From NCBI GenBank assembly GCA_963932465.1, contig OZ010791.1, positions 620,007,800 to 620,071,799 on the forward strand: 64,000 nucleotides of DNA. Reading direction: 5' to 3'. Below the pieces are notes generated by a model. It was not told the origin of the DNA, ran no database searches, and saw nothing but the letters and a program-made list of their open reading frames with translations. Position numbers and translations under genes: made by a program. Shown here one piece after another: positions 38,201-51,499 of this stretch (position 1 is its first letter; each line of letters starts with the position of its first letter). This stretch comes from Maratus speciosus (lineage: Eukaryota; Arthropoda; Arachnida; Araneae; Salticidae).

Positions 38201-38741
38201 GTACCGAAGCCCTAAGAATATAATCATCAGTTTCAAATCACTGCCCCGTTTCACACAGATTTTTTCGCGATACTCTGTCCACCGCTTTCGTCATTCAATT
38301 AACTCCAATCGCTTTTTCAGATTTCGTCACTTTAATTTACCGGAGATCGTCGTTTCTGTGCTTTTAGATGTTTGGGACACCACTGTAGGCAGTTTTCAAT
38401 CCATTTTTCGTATTGTCTTCTTGCAATGTGCCTAGCGTATTTCAATTTTAAACCGTTTGATCCTTTTAATGATGTCAAAAATTTTCGTCTAACTTCTTAC
38501 CCAGGTCCTTTTTTGTTTGCTCCCTTTGAGCTATACCTAGCGTACACATTTCGATACTTGGCTATTTTGTTTGTAATGAATGCACATTTTGTTAACGTTC
38601 CTATTTTTTGTTCCCAAAGTTAGTGCAGGTAGAACATATTGGTTAAACACTTTTCTTTTCAAGCAAAAAAGCATGTTACTTTTCAGCCTGCTAATCCCAA
38701 AAAATTCCTCATCAATTTTTCATTCATGATGCTATTGCCTT

Positions 38742-38961
38742 TTAACCCTTAGACTACCAGTGGGACACTATGTCCCAGTGCAACTTCAAAAATTACCATT
38801 GGACACAGCAACCCCTGAAACGCCTGGAAAACCATGTCTGCTTGACTCACTGGTCTCTCACGTTCATTTGGACCAGTTCTGGGGCTTTTAGACCTTATTA
38901 AAACACTGTGTTAAATTTGATTTAAAATATACCACAAAAAATTGGTATTCAAGGGTGTTAA
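38742..38961. mobile_element. 220 bp TTAA-bounded MITE with internal palindrome
   Basis: The ends are TTAACCCTTAGACTACCA and TGGTATTCAAGGGTGTTAA. GGGACACTATGTCCC sits just inside the left end, as in 22156-22363 and the piggyBac relic. Confidence 0.83.
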
Positions 38962-39259
38962 AATGCATGTAACTCTGCAACTCAGTATTTTTGAAGGTTA
39001 TAAGCATATATATAATAAAATGTAATGCATACAAAAAAATAAGAAAAGCATTTACAATAAGGTGTGGGAAAATTCCCAGAAAATCTTATTCGTCAAGGAA
39101 TTTTTTTTTTTTTAACAACCAGAAAAATACAAAACACAGCGTTGGTCTTCCGCTGAGCTCCGTAGCGCAGTATCTGTAAGCTCCAGTTGGTTCCAGCTAT
39201 TTTTTACAAACTCACTAAAAATAAAGAAGTACCTGAGCTATGCTCGGTGAGCACAGGCG

Positions 39260-39490
39260 AAAATTAAGCATTGTTACTTCTTTAAGAAGTGTCGAGCAAT
39301 ATTTAATCGAAAGATTAAACTTATAAAAAAGAAAGCTTCCTATTGAAAAGTTGAACATTGTACAAAGGTAATATTTCTGATCTTATTATTATTTATCTTT
39401 GATCTCTTCGGTAAAACAAAGAGTAACTATGAAGTTCCTTGGGAATGTTTTTAAACTGATAACATCGAATGCTTCTTGTTGGCAAAGCAG
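39260..39490. repeat. diverged repeat shared with 33560-33800
   Basis: This is the partner copy, about 5.7 kb away. See the entry for 33560-33800. Confidence 0.78.
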
Positions 39491-40083
39491 GAACTTCTTT
39501 CTTCATCGCCAAAGTAACATAAAAAGACATTTCCTTTCATTATCTTGAGCCGAACACTGAATATCTTGTGTATATAATATTCCAAGATAACATCCAGAAA
39601 AGTCAATACTTGTTTAAATAGTCCGTTTAACTGGGTATGAGTTTCTGATGTTCCAGATTACTACCTTAAAAATGGGTTTAAATCAAACGCAAAACATTAT
39701 TTAACATCCGTTTTAATCTAAATCACTCGCATGATTTATACCTCTAAATTCATGTAATGGCTCATAAATGGCTATCAAGCAGGTTAAATACAGAATAGAG
39801 AAACAAGCATACATAAATTACGCAAATGATCCTGTTTTAGAGCCTTGAATAAACTATTATTCGGACTGTTTATACACGATCTGTAATTAATGAATTAGAA
39901 TAAACTCAATTATTTTTCTTTGTCGGGTTCTTTCGAAGTCATAGTACGTATTCAGTTACACTATCTAATTTTAAATTCAGTATTTCTAAGAAGAAAAAAA
40001 AAGTATATTATTCGAAGCACGGGTTTTATTTGTATAATTTTTTTTACAAGATCAAAACAGAAATCCAAACGTTTCTAATCCTT

Positions 40084-40880
40084 AGTTTAGACCCGCCAGA
40101 CTCAACGTGTGGCCCGGCGACCTATGTGCGGCCCAAGAAAAATAATCATAAATCTATGATCATAAAATTAATTGAGATCTGCTAAAAAATTAGTTAAGAT
40201 CTTCATTGTTTTATATATTTTCGTGAAAAGGCAAAATCTTATGTTAATTATCATTCACTTAAAATTATATTAAAACATCTTAAATTTCAATTTCTTGGTC
40301 AAAAGCTTTTTTTTTCCCTTTTACATTGTAGTCTTATTTGCTATAGTACTGTATACATTTACTGTTCAGCACAAATCAAAAATTATTCCAAATTAATTAA
40401 ATTTGTGGTATATATTTCTACAATTAAAAAAAATAAAAAGGTTTTGCATTCAGCAAAAAACTGAGTTATTAGAGAAAATCTCCCGTTTTTTTTTTTTTCT
40501 TGGAAATCCTGCATTTTTATATTATTACATTTTAGGGGACATATTTGTTTCGAAAAAAATGGCACCAAAAAAGTTTACACTACCATTCTCAAACAACAAA
40601 CTTCGCGTCATATTTCTGCATTTCTACAACATTTTTAATAGAAATACACCAGGAAGTTTATTGGTTAGAAATGGTGGTGTTCAATTTTTCTGATGACATT
40701 TCTTCCGCGTTAAACGTTCAAACCTGTGGATAATATTAACTTTCTACTTTTGTTATCTTACTATTTTAATCACCTTTTTTTTCCCATCTTTTTTTCAGTG
40801 TGTTGCGTCCCACAATGTTGTAAATATATGCTGGCGGTCCGCGAGAAAAAAAATGTTCAGTATGGCTGGTTTAGACTTAC
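40084..40880. mobile_element. possible 0.8 kb inverted-repeat element (hAT-like ends)
   Basis: The left side reads AGTTTAGACCCGCCAGACTC with GTGTGGCCCGG, and the right side, complemented, reads AGTCTAAACCAGCCATACTG with a GCGGACC. GTGGCCCG/GCGGCCC near the ends recalls hAT elements. The exact boundaries and TSD are not clear. Confidence 0.5.
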
Positions 40881-41428
40881 ATGAACAAAAAATTTCCTTT
40901 AGTTGAAAGTGTTGCTATGAATAATTTTGAAAATTTGCACTTATATAATTTTATACAGCATTTTTGTATGTAAGAAGGACAAGAGTATTTCAAGACGTGT
41001 TATTTTCCCGCGATGTAGCCGATAATTTTCTTTTTCATAGTAACTGTTTTTAAGTTCTTTTCCAGTACTGTTTTAGAAAATCTGAATGCATATTTTACTA
41101 CATTATAGTCGGTTCATAGGTGCAAGTTTATTTCTCATGATTTTAAATTTAAGTCTTCAGGGTTCCTACAGGTCAGGAAATTTCCCTGACTAAGTCAGTT
41201 ATACACCAATTTGAGAAAAACTCGCCTTTTGCGATCGCGCGATTATATAAATAGAGTTTTTCTACATAAAAATACTGGTTTCTCAGCTTACAGTGTATGA
41301 ACCCTGGTCTTGGAGGGCTTGGTGGGATAATTTTTATGGTCACTTAATTTCGAAATATTTGAATAAATATATTACCATATTTACAAATACGTTGAATTCT
41401 TATACATCGGGAGCTGAAATATAAACTA

Positions 41429-42312
41429 CAGTCGGACTTCTATTTAACGAACCTCTATTTTGCGAATTTCTCTATTTTGCGAACTTTTACTTGGAACCAA
41501 GAACATTTTGCAAATTTCTTCGTAAAATAACCTCCAAACAGCGAAGTGTATTCTCTATTTAACGAACTTTTCCTTTGGATCTAAATTTTTTTTCTCCCTA
41601 TTTCTTAAAAATATTACTGACATTTGAAACTTATTCTTATTTTTAACACATTTTATGATGATCAATGATCATGAACAGGTCTTACCAGGCACCTAACTTA
41701 CCGAGAGCAGTAAAATCGTTGTGATTCTTTGCTTTCCATCCAAGAAGAGCAAACTTTCAATATCCCCTTTTAACCCTTAATGGAGCTGCCCCGTGTCCTT
41801 AAACTATAGTTTCCAGTTTTCTAGATTGTTGATCATGATCAATCGTGTTGGTAATTTCGGTTCTTGTAGCTCGAGAATGTCAAAGCGAAAGTGCTTGAGC
41901 ATCAAAGAAAAAAAAATTATTATTGATGCGGTAGATAAAGTCATGAAGAAAAAGAATACTGCCTTAAAATTTGATATTCCTCCAAACAACTTATCAACCA
42001 TAATAAAAAATCGTGATTTTAATCTAAAATTATATTTTAAACTGAAAATACAATGTATTTCCAGACAATGTTTTGTTTCATTCTTATTTCCCTTGAAGAT
42101 TTCTTTTTGATGGGCAAAATAAGTAAAACAAAGAGATATAATTTATAAAAAAAGTGTGACTAATTACTTTTTTTAATTATATTTAGTGTTTATGGACTTA
42201 AAATGTATTTTACGTAGTTTAAAGTATTTTAAAAGGTGACTATTTAACGAATTTTCCATATAACGAACTTTTTTTCGGGATTTAGCGATTTCGTTAAATA
42301 GAGGTCCGACTG
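41429..42312. mobile_element. 884 bp Tigger/pogo-like element
   Basis: The TIRs are CAGTCGGACTTCTATTTAAC and GTTAAATAGAGGTCCGACTG with TA on both outer sides. Such ends are typical of the pogo/Tigger group of Tc1/mariner. The element is deleted inside and keeps only the N-terminal HTH of the transposase (41877-42018). Confidence 0.9.
41877..42018 (+). pseudogene. Tigger/pogo transposase N-terminus (CENP-B-type HTH)
   Basis: The frame begins MSKRKCLSIKEKKIIIDAVD and continues KVMKKKNTALKFDIPPNNLS then TIIKNRD. This is the CENPB_N/Psq helix-turn-helix: K.(L/I)(S/T)...K..I(I/L), A..F.IP...LSTI.KN. The open frame runs on to 42110, but the part after NRD is not recognisable, and the CENPB_DBD second HTH and DDE catalytic domain are missing. 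It could encode a short DNA-binding peptide if transcribed, but there is no evidence for that. Confidence 0.85.
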
Positions 42313-42314
42313 TA

Positions 42315-43400
42315 GTTGGATGTGCCAATCCCAAAACTTTCATCTATCTTATGCATCTTAATATTCCAAAAACTAGTTACACATGTTAATACCTAAATAT
42401 TATTAATTCAATACTATACCAACTTTGATTTTCAGCTTAAAATTCTGCTTCAGTCAATTAAACGGACTAAAAACGAGTTAATCAGGATATTTGTTAAAAT
42501 TAATAGTTTTTCCTTATTCTGTTGTTATCAGTTGATTGCGAATAGCCGGCTTAGCAGGAAGGCAGTTCCCGCCGCTGCACGAGCCGCCGATGGACAATAG
42601 AACTACGAAAAATCAAGAAAAGTATACAAAAATCGCTATCACAGAGCCCCTTTACCGCGCATTATTTCCAAATTCAAGGAGGACCTGATGGCCAAGCCAA
42701 ATCCAAAAACATGCACAAAAAATTTCGTTCAATTGTATGCATAACTTCATACACCTTTCGATGGTACAATATTTAAAATGGCACAAAAACGCTATTACAG
42801 CGCCTCCTACCGGCGAATGTTTTCCAAATTAAGGAAGGACCTGCTTGCTATAGCCAAGAACTTAAAATAAAAATTTTGTTCAATTCTATGCATAACTTCA
42901 TACACTTTTCGATGGTACAATTTTCAAAATCGCACAAAAATCGATATTACAGCGCTCCGTAGCGGCGATTTTTTTACAAATTCAGGTAGGACCTGCTTGC
43001 CATAGCCAAAAAATAAAAATTTGGTTCAATCCTATGCATAACTTCATACACTTTTGGATGGTACAATATTCAAAATCGCACAAAAATCGCTATTACAGCG
43101 CCCCCTACCGGCGAATGTTTTCCAAATTCAGGGAGAACCTGCTTGCCATAGCCAAAACTTAAAATAAAAATTTGGTTCAATTCTATGCATAACTTCATAC
43201 ACTTTTTGATGGTACAATGGCGACAGACACACGGACAGACGGACACACGAACAGACAGACATTTTCTATAAACATGATTTTTGGGATCTCTGACCCCTAA
43301 AACGTGTAAATCCGTCGAAAACAGGAAGTTGAAAAAAAATTTCGATTACAATACTTTCTTCTATTGAAGATAGAAGAAAGTAAAAAGCAGACCGTGATAA
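42315..43400 (-). mobile_element. hairpin/tandem-repeat family, copy 4 (inverted)
   Basis: Read on the minus strand it starts with the hairpin TACTTTCTTCTATCTTC...GAAGAAAGTA near 43380 and continues with TGTCTGTCTGTTCGTGTGTC. It has four units around AAGTGTATGAAGTTATGCAT and a tail ending ...GATTGGCACATCCAACTA at about 42316. It abuts the TA of the Tigger element directly. Confidence 0.82.
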
Positions 43401-45035
43401 AATTATTTAACGATTTCGAAAAAGATATGGAAGTTTGGAACAACTGTCGAAAATACGTTAAAAGTATAAAATGCCCCATTTTGAGTATAATAGCACAGCT
43501 CGTACAATTAACGTAAAAATGCTAGATATATGACCAAAATACACAATCGGAACCATAATGACAACCTTCGAATAATTTATTTTACTTTAAGTATATTTCA
43601 TGAAGGGCGTGGCGTATGGCAGCTTATGTGTTCATAATCACCTAGATAGTTTCAAAGCAATGCATGAGTTTCTTTTTCATTTTTAAATTCGCAACTAGAT
43701 GATCAGTTGAGAAACAATATAACGTACTTAAGGAATAGAACAGAGAGTTGGTCACGTGAACAAATACCCATTTATGTAGATACCAAATCTAATCGCGACG
43801 TGTTACCATAACTCTCCCCCCCCCCCCTAGAGTATTTCAAAGAGTCCTTTTGAAAACACGCTGATCAACACTCAGGTGTTTAGTAACTTAAGTAAAGTAT
43901 AAATTAAAAACGTTATAAATTGGCATTTTTAAGAAACCTTACATTACATTAAAACTATTCATGTGCCGTACATGTGTAGTTTAAAATGCGCTGTTATCAA
44001 AATTGAAATTAAGGATACTAAGTTCTATTAAATAGTATTACTAGAATTAATAAAGCAAACAATTAAATATACCAAGTTAAAGTTTAGGTATTAAGCGTAC
44101 AGAATATTTAGGCTAATCTTCATCCCCTATCTATCCGACAAGTTTTTTCTAGAAAGAGCAAACGCAAAGTCAAAAGCGTCAAATGCAGTTTGAACAGCAA
44201 TTAAACTTCAAAGTCCCACCACTAACAAATATCCATAAAGTTAAAAAATGTTGATTTTCTGAAAGTAAATTTAATAAGTAATAGCTTTTGATCAGTCAAA
44301 GTGTGCGAACATTTTTAAATAATTTATATGCCCATAAATATCTCAGAAGGCCGTAATTGTGATAAACAGGCGCGTTTACATCGGCCGCAAAGGATTTCTT
44401 CTGTGGTATTTCTCAAAAGTTTTTTTATTACAGTTAAATTATAGGAATATATTTCCATTTAGAGACTGCGTTGAATAACTGCCTTCAAGTATAAATGAGG
44501 ACTAAAAATGAAAAATACTAAAAATACCAATAGGTTTTTTTTTTTTACGAAAAAATATCTTAAATGCCAAGCTTAAGAAACAGGAGAACCCTTGAAGTGC
44601 GAACCCTAGTAGAAATAGTTCAAAAAATAGTAAAAAAAAGATCGCTGGAGAACGCTGAATGTGCCACACGAAGTGAAGTAAAATGGAGAACGCTGAAAGT
44701 GCCAGTGATAAAATGCACGGCGATTTGTGGCCATTACACGCATTGATCAGGTTGTTATTGTTTAAATCGATGGGATATTTTTAAGCAACGTGAAAGATAT
44801 TAAATATATAAATAAAAGAAATGTTTACAAATGATAGCATTATCTAAACACTATCTAAACACTAAACGAAAGGGAAGCTAGGTACCTACATTTTAAAGTA
44901 TTGAACTAAGAGCCCAAAAGGAGTGAAGTGGAAAACGCTGCAAGTACCAGAAGTAGGAGTTTGTTTTTCGCTCTCTTGAAAATTTTCCTTTTTTGGACCT
45001 TCAGCGTTTTCCATTTCGAGTCCTCAAATACTCAC

Positions 45036-45197
45036 CGAAGAACGTAAAAAGAGCAGTCGCGTTTCTGGAAGACGGCAGTCCGTCCTCTCCCCGCATGAGA
45101 GCCTGGCTGAGGGCTCTGGGACTGGGCCGACCTTCGCCAGCCAGCATGTACACTCCATCGGAATAGAAAGCGGGCGTCTTTCGTGTCAGCTGGCTCT
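45036..45197 (-). CDS. Duox: Duox internal exon B (peroxidase-homology domain)
   Basis: This exon encodes ESQLTRKTPAFYSDGVYMLAG (split at its first codon), then GRPSPRALSQALMRGEDG, then NATALFTFFG. The patterns YSDGVY.(M/L)AG, RPS.R.LS and MRG.DGL are characteristic of arthropod DUOX. The acceptor is ...CCTGTTTCAG and the donor is TTCG|GTGAGT, with the intron starting at 45035. The exon is 162 nt, phase 1 at both ends, so leaving it out would not shift the frame. NAT is an N-glycosylation sequon, which suits an extracellular domain. The exon is far more GC-rich than the intron around it. A competing AG lies two bases further into the exon, but it would break the frame with exon A. Confidence 0.94.
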
Positions 45198-46188
45198 CTG
45201 AAACAGGATAACATAATTTAGGAAAACTTAAAATATAAAGGAGAAACAATAAACTAATACAATAATTCAATGAAAATGATCAAATAGATTTTCTCCGTTG
45301 ACCTTCGGAAAATGCAGCTATTTGAAAAGGATACATGAAATGGGAAATCTATATACAAAGGTTTGGTATTCTAAAAAAATGAAACCTGTGATAACTAAAA
45401 TTAGTTCCGAAAATAAAAATAGATCAATTAGTGCACCATTTTAAATTATTATGAATGTTATTTATAATTTTATATATACTGGATTAGGTTAGAGTTTTGC
45501 ATGAAAAGAATCAAAGCTGAACTTAAAATTACACTATGTGCAAATTACTTAAAAGATGAAAAATACATAAAAAGGTGTTAAATTACTTTAATATCCTTAG
45601 TACTTTCAACTATACACATAGTCTTCGTCAGAGAATACAAAAATACAAGCGTCTTATTTTCAAAATTTCACGTAGTTAACTACGATGTACTGTAAGTATT
45701 AGATAATGTAAACTATTGTATTATAGAAGAATGATAAAAAGTGTGAGGAATGATTTAAGAAGCTTATTCTTCCATTAATTCAGTTATGCTACCCTATCTT
45801 TCATTTAAAATAGACTCCTACCGTTAAATAAATGGGCAATTATTTTAAAATGAAACTTGTTTATTTTTTCCCTTAATTTACCAATTATATACACCTAGTG
45901 TCTCTAAAATATCAGATGATTTTTTAACACTTTCATGCATGTTTTATTCCTTTTACAAAATGGCTACTAATAAATTTTAAAAAAATGCTTTGCACTTTTA
46001 GCTCCGATAAGAAGAATGGGAAAAAAAATTACATGCATGAAGGTTATTTTCAGCGAAAGAAGGAACTTTACATAATTCCTCATGTCTGGCCAAATGTTCT
46101 TCTTGAAGAATCTGCATCCATTATAGGCACATCTTGCAGATGAAAGAAAACAAGTGCTACTTCTTTCCCAATCTCTATAGTTTTTCCC

Positions 46189-47195
46189 TTAACACTATTT
46201 CTTACCACGATTTTGTATATACCTACTATTTCTACCAAAAGGTGTCTTGACACCTTTGCGTTTCAATGCAAATAAATGCGTTTCAATGCAAAAAACTGTT
46301 GGAATTTCTAATTATCAGTTAAATATAGATAATTTGAGCAATATATTTATTCATTAATGCGTATTTATTTGAGATTATTTAATTAATATTTAATTTTAAA
46401 TTTATTGCAGGTTATAAATTATAGCTTAATTCAACAATTTACAAAATACAAATATACATAAATGTAATGAAACATGTTTTACGTCAACAAAGACAACAAT
46501 TACAAAATATTATCTTCATTATTTTTAATTTTTATTAGAAAATTAAACATTTTAATATTACTAACTTAACAAACTTTCAGTCTCATGTATAAAGATTCAA
46601 TCTTTGTAACAACAACAGTAATCATAAAGACAGCATTGTAATAAAATTCTTTCCTTATTCAATACCACAGTTTTTACAGAAATGAAAACAAAATTCACGT
46701 GTATTGAACTCAGTACCAGAACTAAAGAACAAAACGCGTTATTCAATTTTTAGAAGTAGTCACTGCAGTGACCTACACTAAAATACAACATGGCGGAAAA
46801 CAAGGGAATATCAGAGTTTTGTAGCAACTCTTGTATTTTCCGTTACAACTGAAATCTGGATTCTCTAATCTGATTATAATTGATATGATACTGTAAAGTG
46901 GTGTTCATATTTATGTGTAAAATTGTTTAAACTTAGAAATTATGAAATCCTTAGAAATTAGAAACTATGAAAACATTAAGGTGTCAAAAGATACCTCATG
47001 GTAGAAATAGGTATACCATATGCATATTTTTATATCCAGGATTAGATGGAGTAAAATGATATCACTGAATTAATTTAACATCTACTGTACGAAAAATCAA
47101 AAAATGGAGAAAAGATTAAACTTAGAGAGTTATTTTAAGTTAAAATCTGAAAGGTGTCTATGTCTATTCATACCTCTTGGTAGAAATCGTGTTAA
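46189..47195. mobile_element. 1007 bp TTAA-bounded element
   Basis: The ends are TTAACACTATTTCTTACCAC and ...TTGGTAGAAATCGTGTTAA. Subterminal blocks TTTCTACCAAAAGGTGTC (46228-46246) and GACACCTT, and their complements at 46978-47015 and 47150-47180, repeat the end motif inside. No transposase is seen. Confidence 0.75.
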
Positions 47196-49812
47196 ACCGC
47201 GCGTGCAAGAAGAGTTTTTCATCCGTTACTCAAAGTTTTTGGATAATACTTACTTTTAATTGTAATGGTAGGAAAGGTCCATGCATAATGCATAAATTAT
47301 TACTGGGTACAATCTCTCTAATAGACAATAACAAACATATACTGACTAGGTAAACCTTTTTCTTACTTCCAGCGGTTAGGTTGAGCAACCAATTATAATG
47401 TGAATTCTAACTAGAATGGTTAAAGTAAACAAAACATATACTCTAAAAATAATAACATTAGTACCAAGATGCGTTGTGAGATTTCGTAAAAATTCCAGTC
47501 TATTAATATTGTTGGTTGGCAAATTAACAGAAAAAATAATGAAATTACTTAAACCCAATAAAACTGCACTAAAACTAACCTAAATAAAAAGAAAATCAAT
47601 TCATGCATTAATAAATTCAACGCAGAATCAAAATTAATAACATTAAAGTTTATTTACAGAATTTACATAAATAAAAAAAAAATCAGAGAAATACCGAACT
47701 GAATAAACCCAGAGACACTAAGCATTATTCAAGCTGCACTTAGCTCAACTCAAAGATCGTTTGATCTAAATATTTTTAACGTACACAAATCTCCAGTTAT
47801 AATTGTTTGCAGACAATTGTATTTTTACCTTGATGTAAATAACAAACAACAACATTAGCTGCAATAATTTACAGATTATAAAGTAGCAATAATTACTTAA
47901 ATACATTCCAAATCCCACATTTTACACAATGCCCTAATATTATATATCCATTAACACATGAACTAATATAAATATTGGTAATTTCTTGTAATATTTAACT
48001 GGTAACGGACGTAGTTGCAGGCATCTCTGTGATCCTTGAGAACGTCAAAAGGCAAAAATAAAACAATTATTTAAATTGGACTCGAGGGACGAACTTTATA
48101 CTTTTATTGAGAGTTGATACTCTTTAATTTTAATAGAGTATTAAATAACCTTCCATACAAATGAGAACATCGCTGTGTCATGAAAGACAGCAAGCATTTT
48201 AAAACCTAACTGCTCTAGTTACAAAGAGCAAGTGCAGACTTCTAAATCATAAGTACTGCACCAGCTAAAAACCAGTCGGCATGAAACATTCTAAGACTCG
48301 AGCGCTCACAGAGTCAAGACTGAAGTCAAGAGTCTGTCGATATTTTATTATCGAGTCGTAGTCACTGTGTGTGTTTTCAAAACTTAAATCACTATATTAG
48401 GGGATACTCAAAAATCATACTGTAAAATCAAGCCCCTTAAATCTAGGGGACTTTAAAGACTACTCCATATTAGCAAGTTAGCCACTCTGAGCTGATATAC
48501 TAAACAACTGAGCTGCCCATTAGATGTATTTGTGGCTTTTGGAAGTCGGAGCATAGCCATCCCATGAGGGCTCCCAGTCTGCGGCCATCTTTAACCTCTG
48601 ACCTATCATAAATCTGCACCTCATAAAACCTTTCAAACTTCATTCTTTCAGAAGATGGCCTGTAGGGCAATTCCACAGAAAATTCTCATTTTGGAGGGGA
48701 AATAAAATTTATAATAAGTTTAATTTAAGGATATGATTGGAAAGCTTGATATTTTTATGGTCTATAATAAAATCCTAACAAAAAGGCATTGTAAATTACT
48801 GTTTACAAACTAAGTTAAGTACCATTATTGTCTTTGTAAATTCATGATGTTACGTCAGTTATATAATAAAAGTTACGTCAGTTACATGTCTAAATGCCAT
48901 TTTTTCATTCTTATTGTTCAGAAATTAATTAAACAAGTTACTATTATGATTTGTCATTACTTAGTGTTATTGAGAACATTAAATCACTTTTTTAACGGGA
49001 TAGTTTTGATGATTTTTACACTTCAATGAAGGCAGAAAAAATTTTCGTCTATTTTGTTACATCAGTTACAGAATTTTGAATTGCAATTTTTCGGACTAAA
49101 AGAGAGATAGAAATAATCTGCATGTATTTGGGTATTAAATCCATAGTAAGAAATATTTTAAATTGTAAAAAATTATTCTAGCTTTATCATAGAAACTCGA
49201 CAGAGTTTCTCGCCAAGCAAAAGAAACAACAGTGCAATGAACCGTAAATGAAAGGAATTTCCGCCAATTGATGCCAAACGATTTTGTAAAATTTTTTTAG
49301 TACTCTGTCTAGTTTATATTTTCTGGACTGACCAAAACGGGATTTTGACACATCTATAGCTCGAGAACTATTTATGATAGAAACAAAATTCTTGTTCCTA
49401 TGGAATGGGGCGTGCCACGTGACTCAAAAAACGAAAGTGAAGTGGAATCCGGCAAATAGGTTTTTAGTAAATGCGATTTTAAAAGTGCTGTTTTTTGCAC
49501 TTTTTAAATTCTTGTTCCGACCAAATCTGTTGACAGGGCTACAGCAATGTGTAATTATCGGATTTTTACGCGCTTTACGGCATTTGAACTGTTTTTATGA
49601 TTAGTTCAAACCTTTGAAAGTTTCATGTAAAAATATTAATTAGTTTTTGATTTATACCAGTTTAAAGTAATTTACTCCTATATTTCAGCGTGGCGTACGT
49701 AATAATATCTCTACTTATATTTCCATGTGAGCTCAGCATGGCGTATGTAATATGTAAGGTCATTGTGCCTAAATGAGACGCGATTCCCCATAGTTTTGTC
49801 ACATTTAGGGTT

Positions 49813-49960
49813 TACAGTGAAACCTCTCTGTGCGACCACCTCCATTAAGCGACCACCTCCCTGAACGACCATTTTTTCATGGAACGAAATTTATTCCCAT
49901 AGGCTCAATACTAATTTTACCTCCATTCAGAGACCATCCCAGTAGAACTCCCTCCATGTG
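49813..49960. mobile_element. possible left end of a Tigger/pogo-like element
   Basis: TACAGTGAAACCTCTCTGTG is followed by repeated GCGACCACCTCC / GACCACCTCCCTGAACGACC. This is the style of Tigger TIRs that mimic 'CAGT..AACCTC'. No matching right end was found before the next repeat at 50294. Confidence 0.45.
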
Positions 49961-50260
49961 CGACCCATTTCCTTGAAGAAAATAAAACTAATTCCGTTTT
50001 TTTCCTGGTCGCTTGAAGAAGGTTTTATTAGAAAAATAATTCCGGATAGCGCATTATTCAGCAAACGTCTAAACTAAGTTTAGAATTTTTTTTTATTATT
50101 CCAATAACTTAAGTGTTTAAACACCTCTGTGCCTTTTTAGGCAATGAATTTAACTCTGATGACAAATTAAGAATGACGGTCAATAAACTCTCCTGCCCCA
50201 TTCTGTCAGGAAACCCTCAAAGAAAAATAAATTAATGAAATTGTCATTATGTTTTCCCGT

Positions 50261-50262
<2 letters not shown>

Positions 50263-50294
<32 letters not shown>
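50263..50294. repeat. poly-A run (32)
   Basis: A pure A tract lies immediately left of the dispersed repeat copy at 50294. It could be a retrotransposition tail of a flanking element or plain slippage. Confidence 0.9.
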
Positions 50295-50295
<1 letters not shown>

Positions 50296-50680
50296 CAATT
50301 TAACAAATTACAACGACCATTTGGAAAATTATTTTTTTCAAAGACTAAAATTTAAGACATAAAAAATCGCACGGGGTTGATCATACATTACGTACTCCAT
50401 GAATTAAACATTTATAGTATTATTACACGTAAAAATTGCAAGCGACAAAAATCGCCTGCGACCCGTCAGATTTCATGAATTTTATGTATTATCCACCTGG
50501 AACTTACGTATTATCCAAGCATTCAATTGGCTGTTCGGGAAAAGGCTTTTCCATTGTCAGATTTCCAAGAAATCTGACGACCAATTTTAAATGAAATTTC
50601 ATTCTTAAACTTCTAAACATCCCACAATATTACTTTTTACACCGTCGTATAGAGAAAAAAATGTATTTTTAAATGACGAC
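50294..50680. repeat. dispersed repeat, copy 2
   Basis: It aligns with 7977-8290, with an extra piece around 50340-50380. It shares CACCGTCGTATAGAGAAAAA at the right end. Confidence 0.78.
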
Positions 50681-51355
50681 GAAATGATTTTTGACGACGG
50701 TACTGCGCACAATAATCATCGCGGAATGTCCTGCTGATATCTGAGGAGAAACTAGATTATAGAAACGTGCCAGTGGAACTCGATTATGGAAAGATTCTAG
50801 GTAAACACCGACTACGGAGGAACCACAGAACGTGCTCAGAAAGATAATGTAAGCATTTTAGTGAACCACAGAGTACTTATAGTCATGAAAACAATTCGAC
50901 AGAACTTTAGGAATACTGTCTAGCGTCTATCATATTGAAATAAGCGGGTAAATGTTCTCTTCTGTATTGCTTTTATATTATAACGCACATATACTCAAAT
51001 ATTTATTTTCAACATTCCAAACTTTACAATTTATTCAATTTAAACCATTTTACAAAGGTAATACAGTCACTATGATTTTTTATTACACATTTTTTTTTTT
51101 TAAATCCTTTTAAATCAAATAAATGTTTGGCAGTTTTATTGAAATTTTTCGTTTTACTTTTCATTTAAAAAGATTAATAAGGGGATTTTTATTAAACTAA
51201 TCGACTCTTATATTGGACTTGGTAATTAACCGTTTAAGACCAGGAGATTTTTTGGTAGAAATTTAAAGTTTGGGTGGTTTTCCCTTACCGATAGGACCGT
51301 ATTTGATTGAAAAAAAAATTAAAAAAATATTCCATGTTAGGTTATGCCAAGGGAG

Positions 51356-51378
51356 GACCCACACAATTGTGTGGGTTC
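51356..51378. repeat. palindrome in piggyBac subterminal region
   Basis: GACCCACACAATTGTGTGGG is self-complementary around AATT. It may be a transposase-binding site. Confidence 0.8.
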
Positions 51379-51499
51379 GGACTTAATACAGCCGTTTTTG
51401 GGCTGTATCTACACAATTGTGTAGTTTGGGATTACGTATGCAAATACCTAAAAATAAAAGGTTAAGCAAAAAAAGTTGTTTATTGAGATAATTTTCATC

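Larger units (their letters stand above)
24789..45035 (-). other. Duox intron between exons B and C (20,247 bp)
   Basis: This is a phase 1 intron from GTGAGT at 45035 to ...TTTACAG at 24789. It is made largely of transposable-element remains, listed separately. Stretches where I recognise nothing are 25838-26450, 28601-31098, 31690-33560, 33800-34550, 39500-40080, 40890-41428 and 43400-45035. Confidence 0.85.

Noticed and set aside
39150..39200. GAGCTCCGTAGCGCAGT as a SINE box A
   Set aside because: No convincing box B at the right distance and no second copy seen.
48480..48540. tRNA-like D-arm string GCAGCTCAGTTG (minus)
   Set aside because: No anticodon or T arm can be folded after it.
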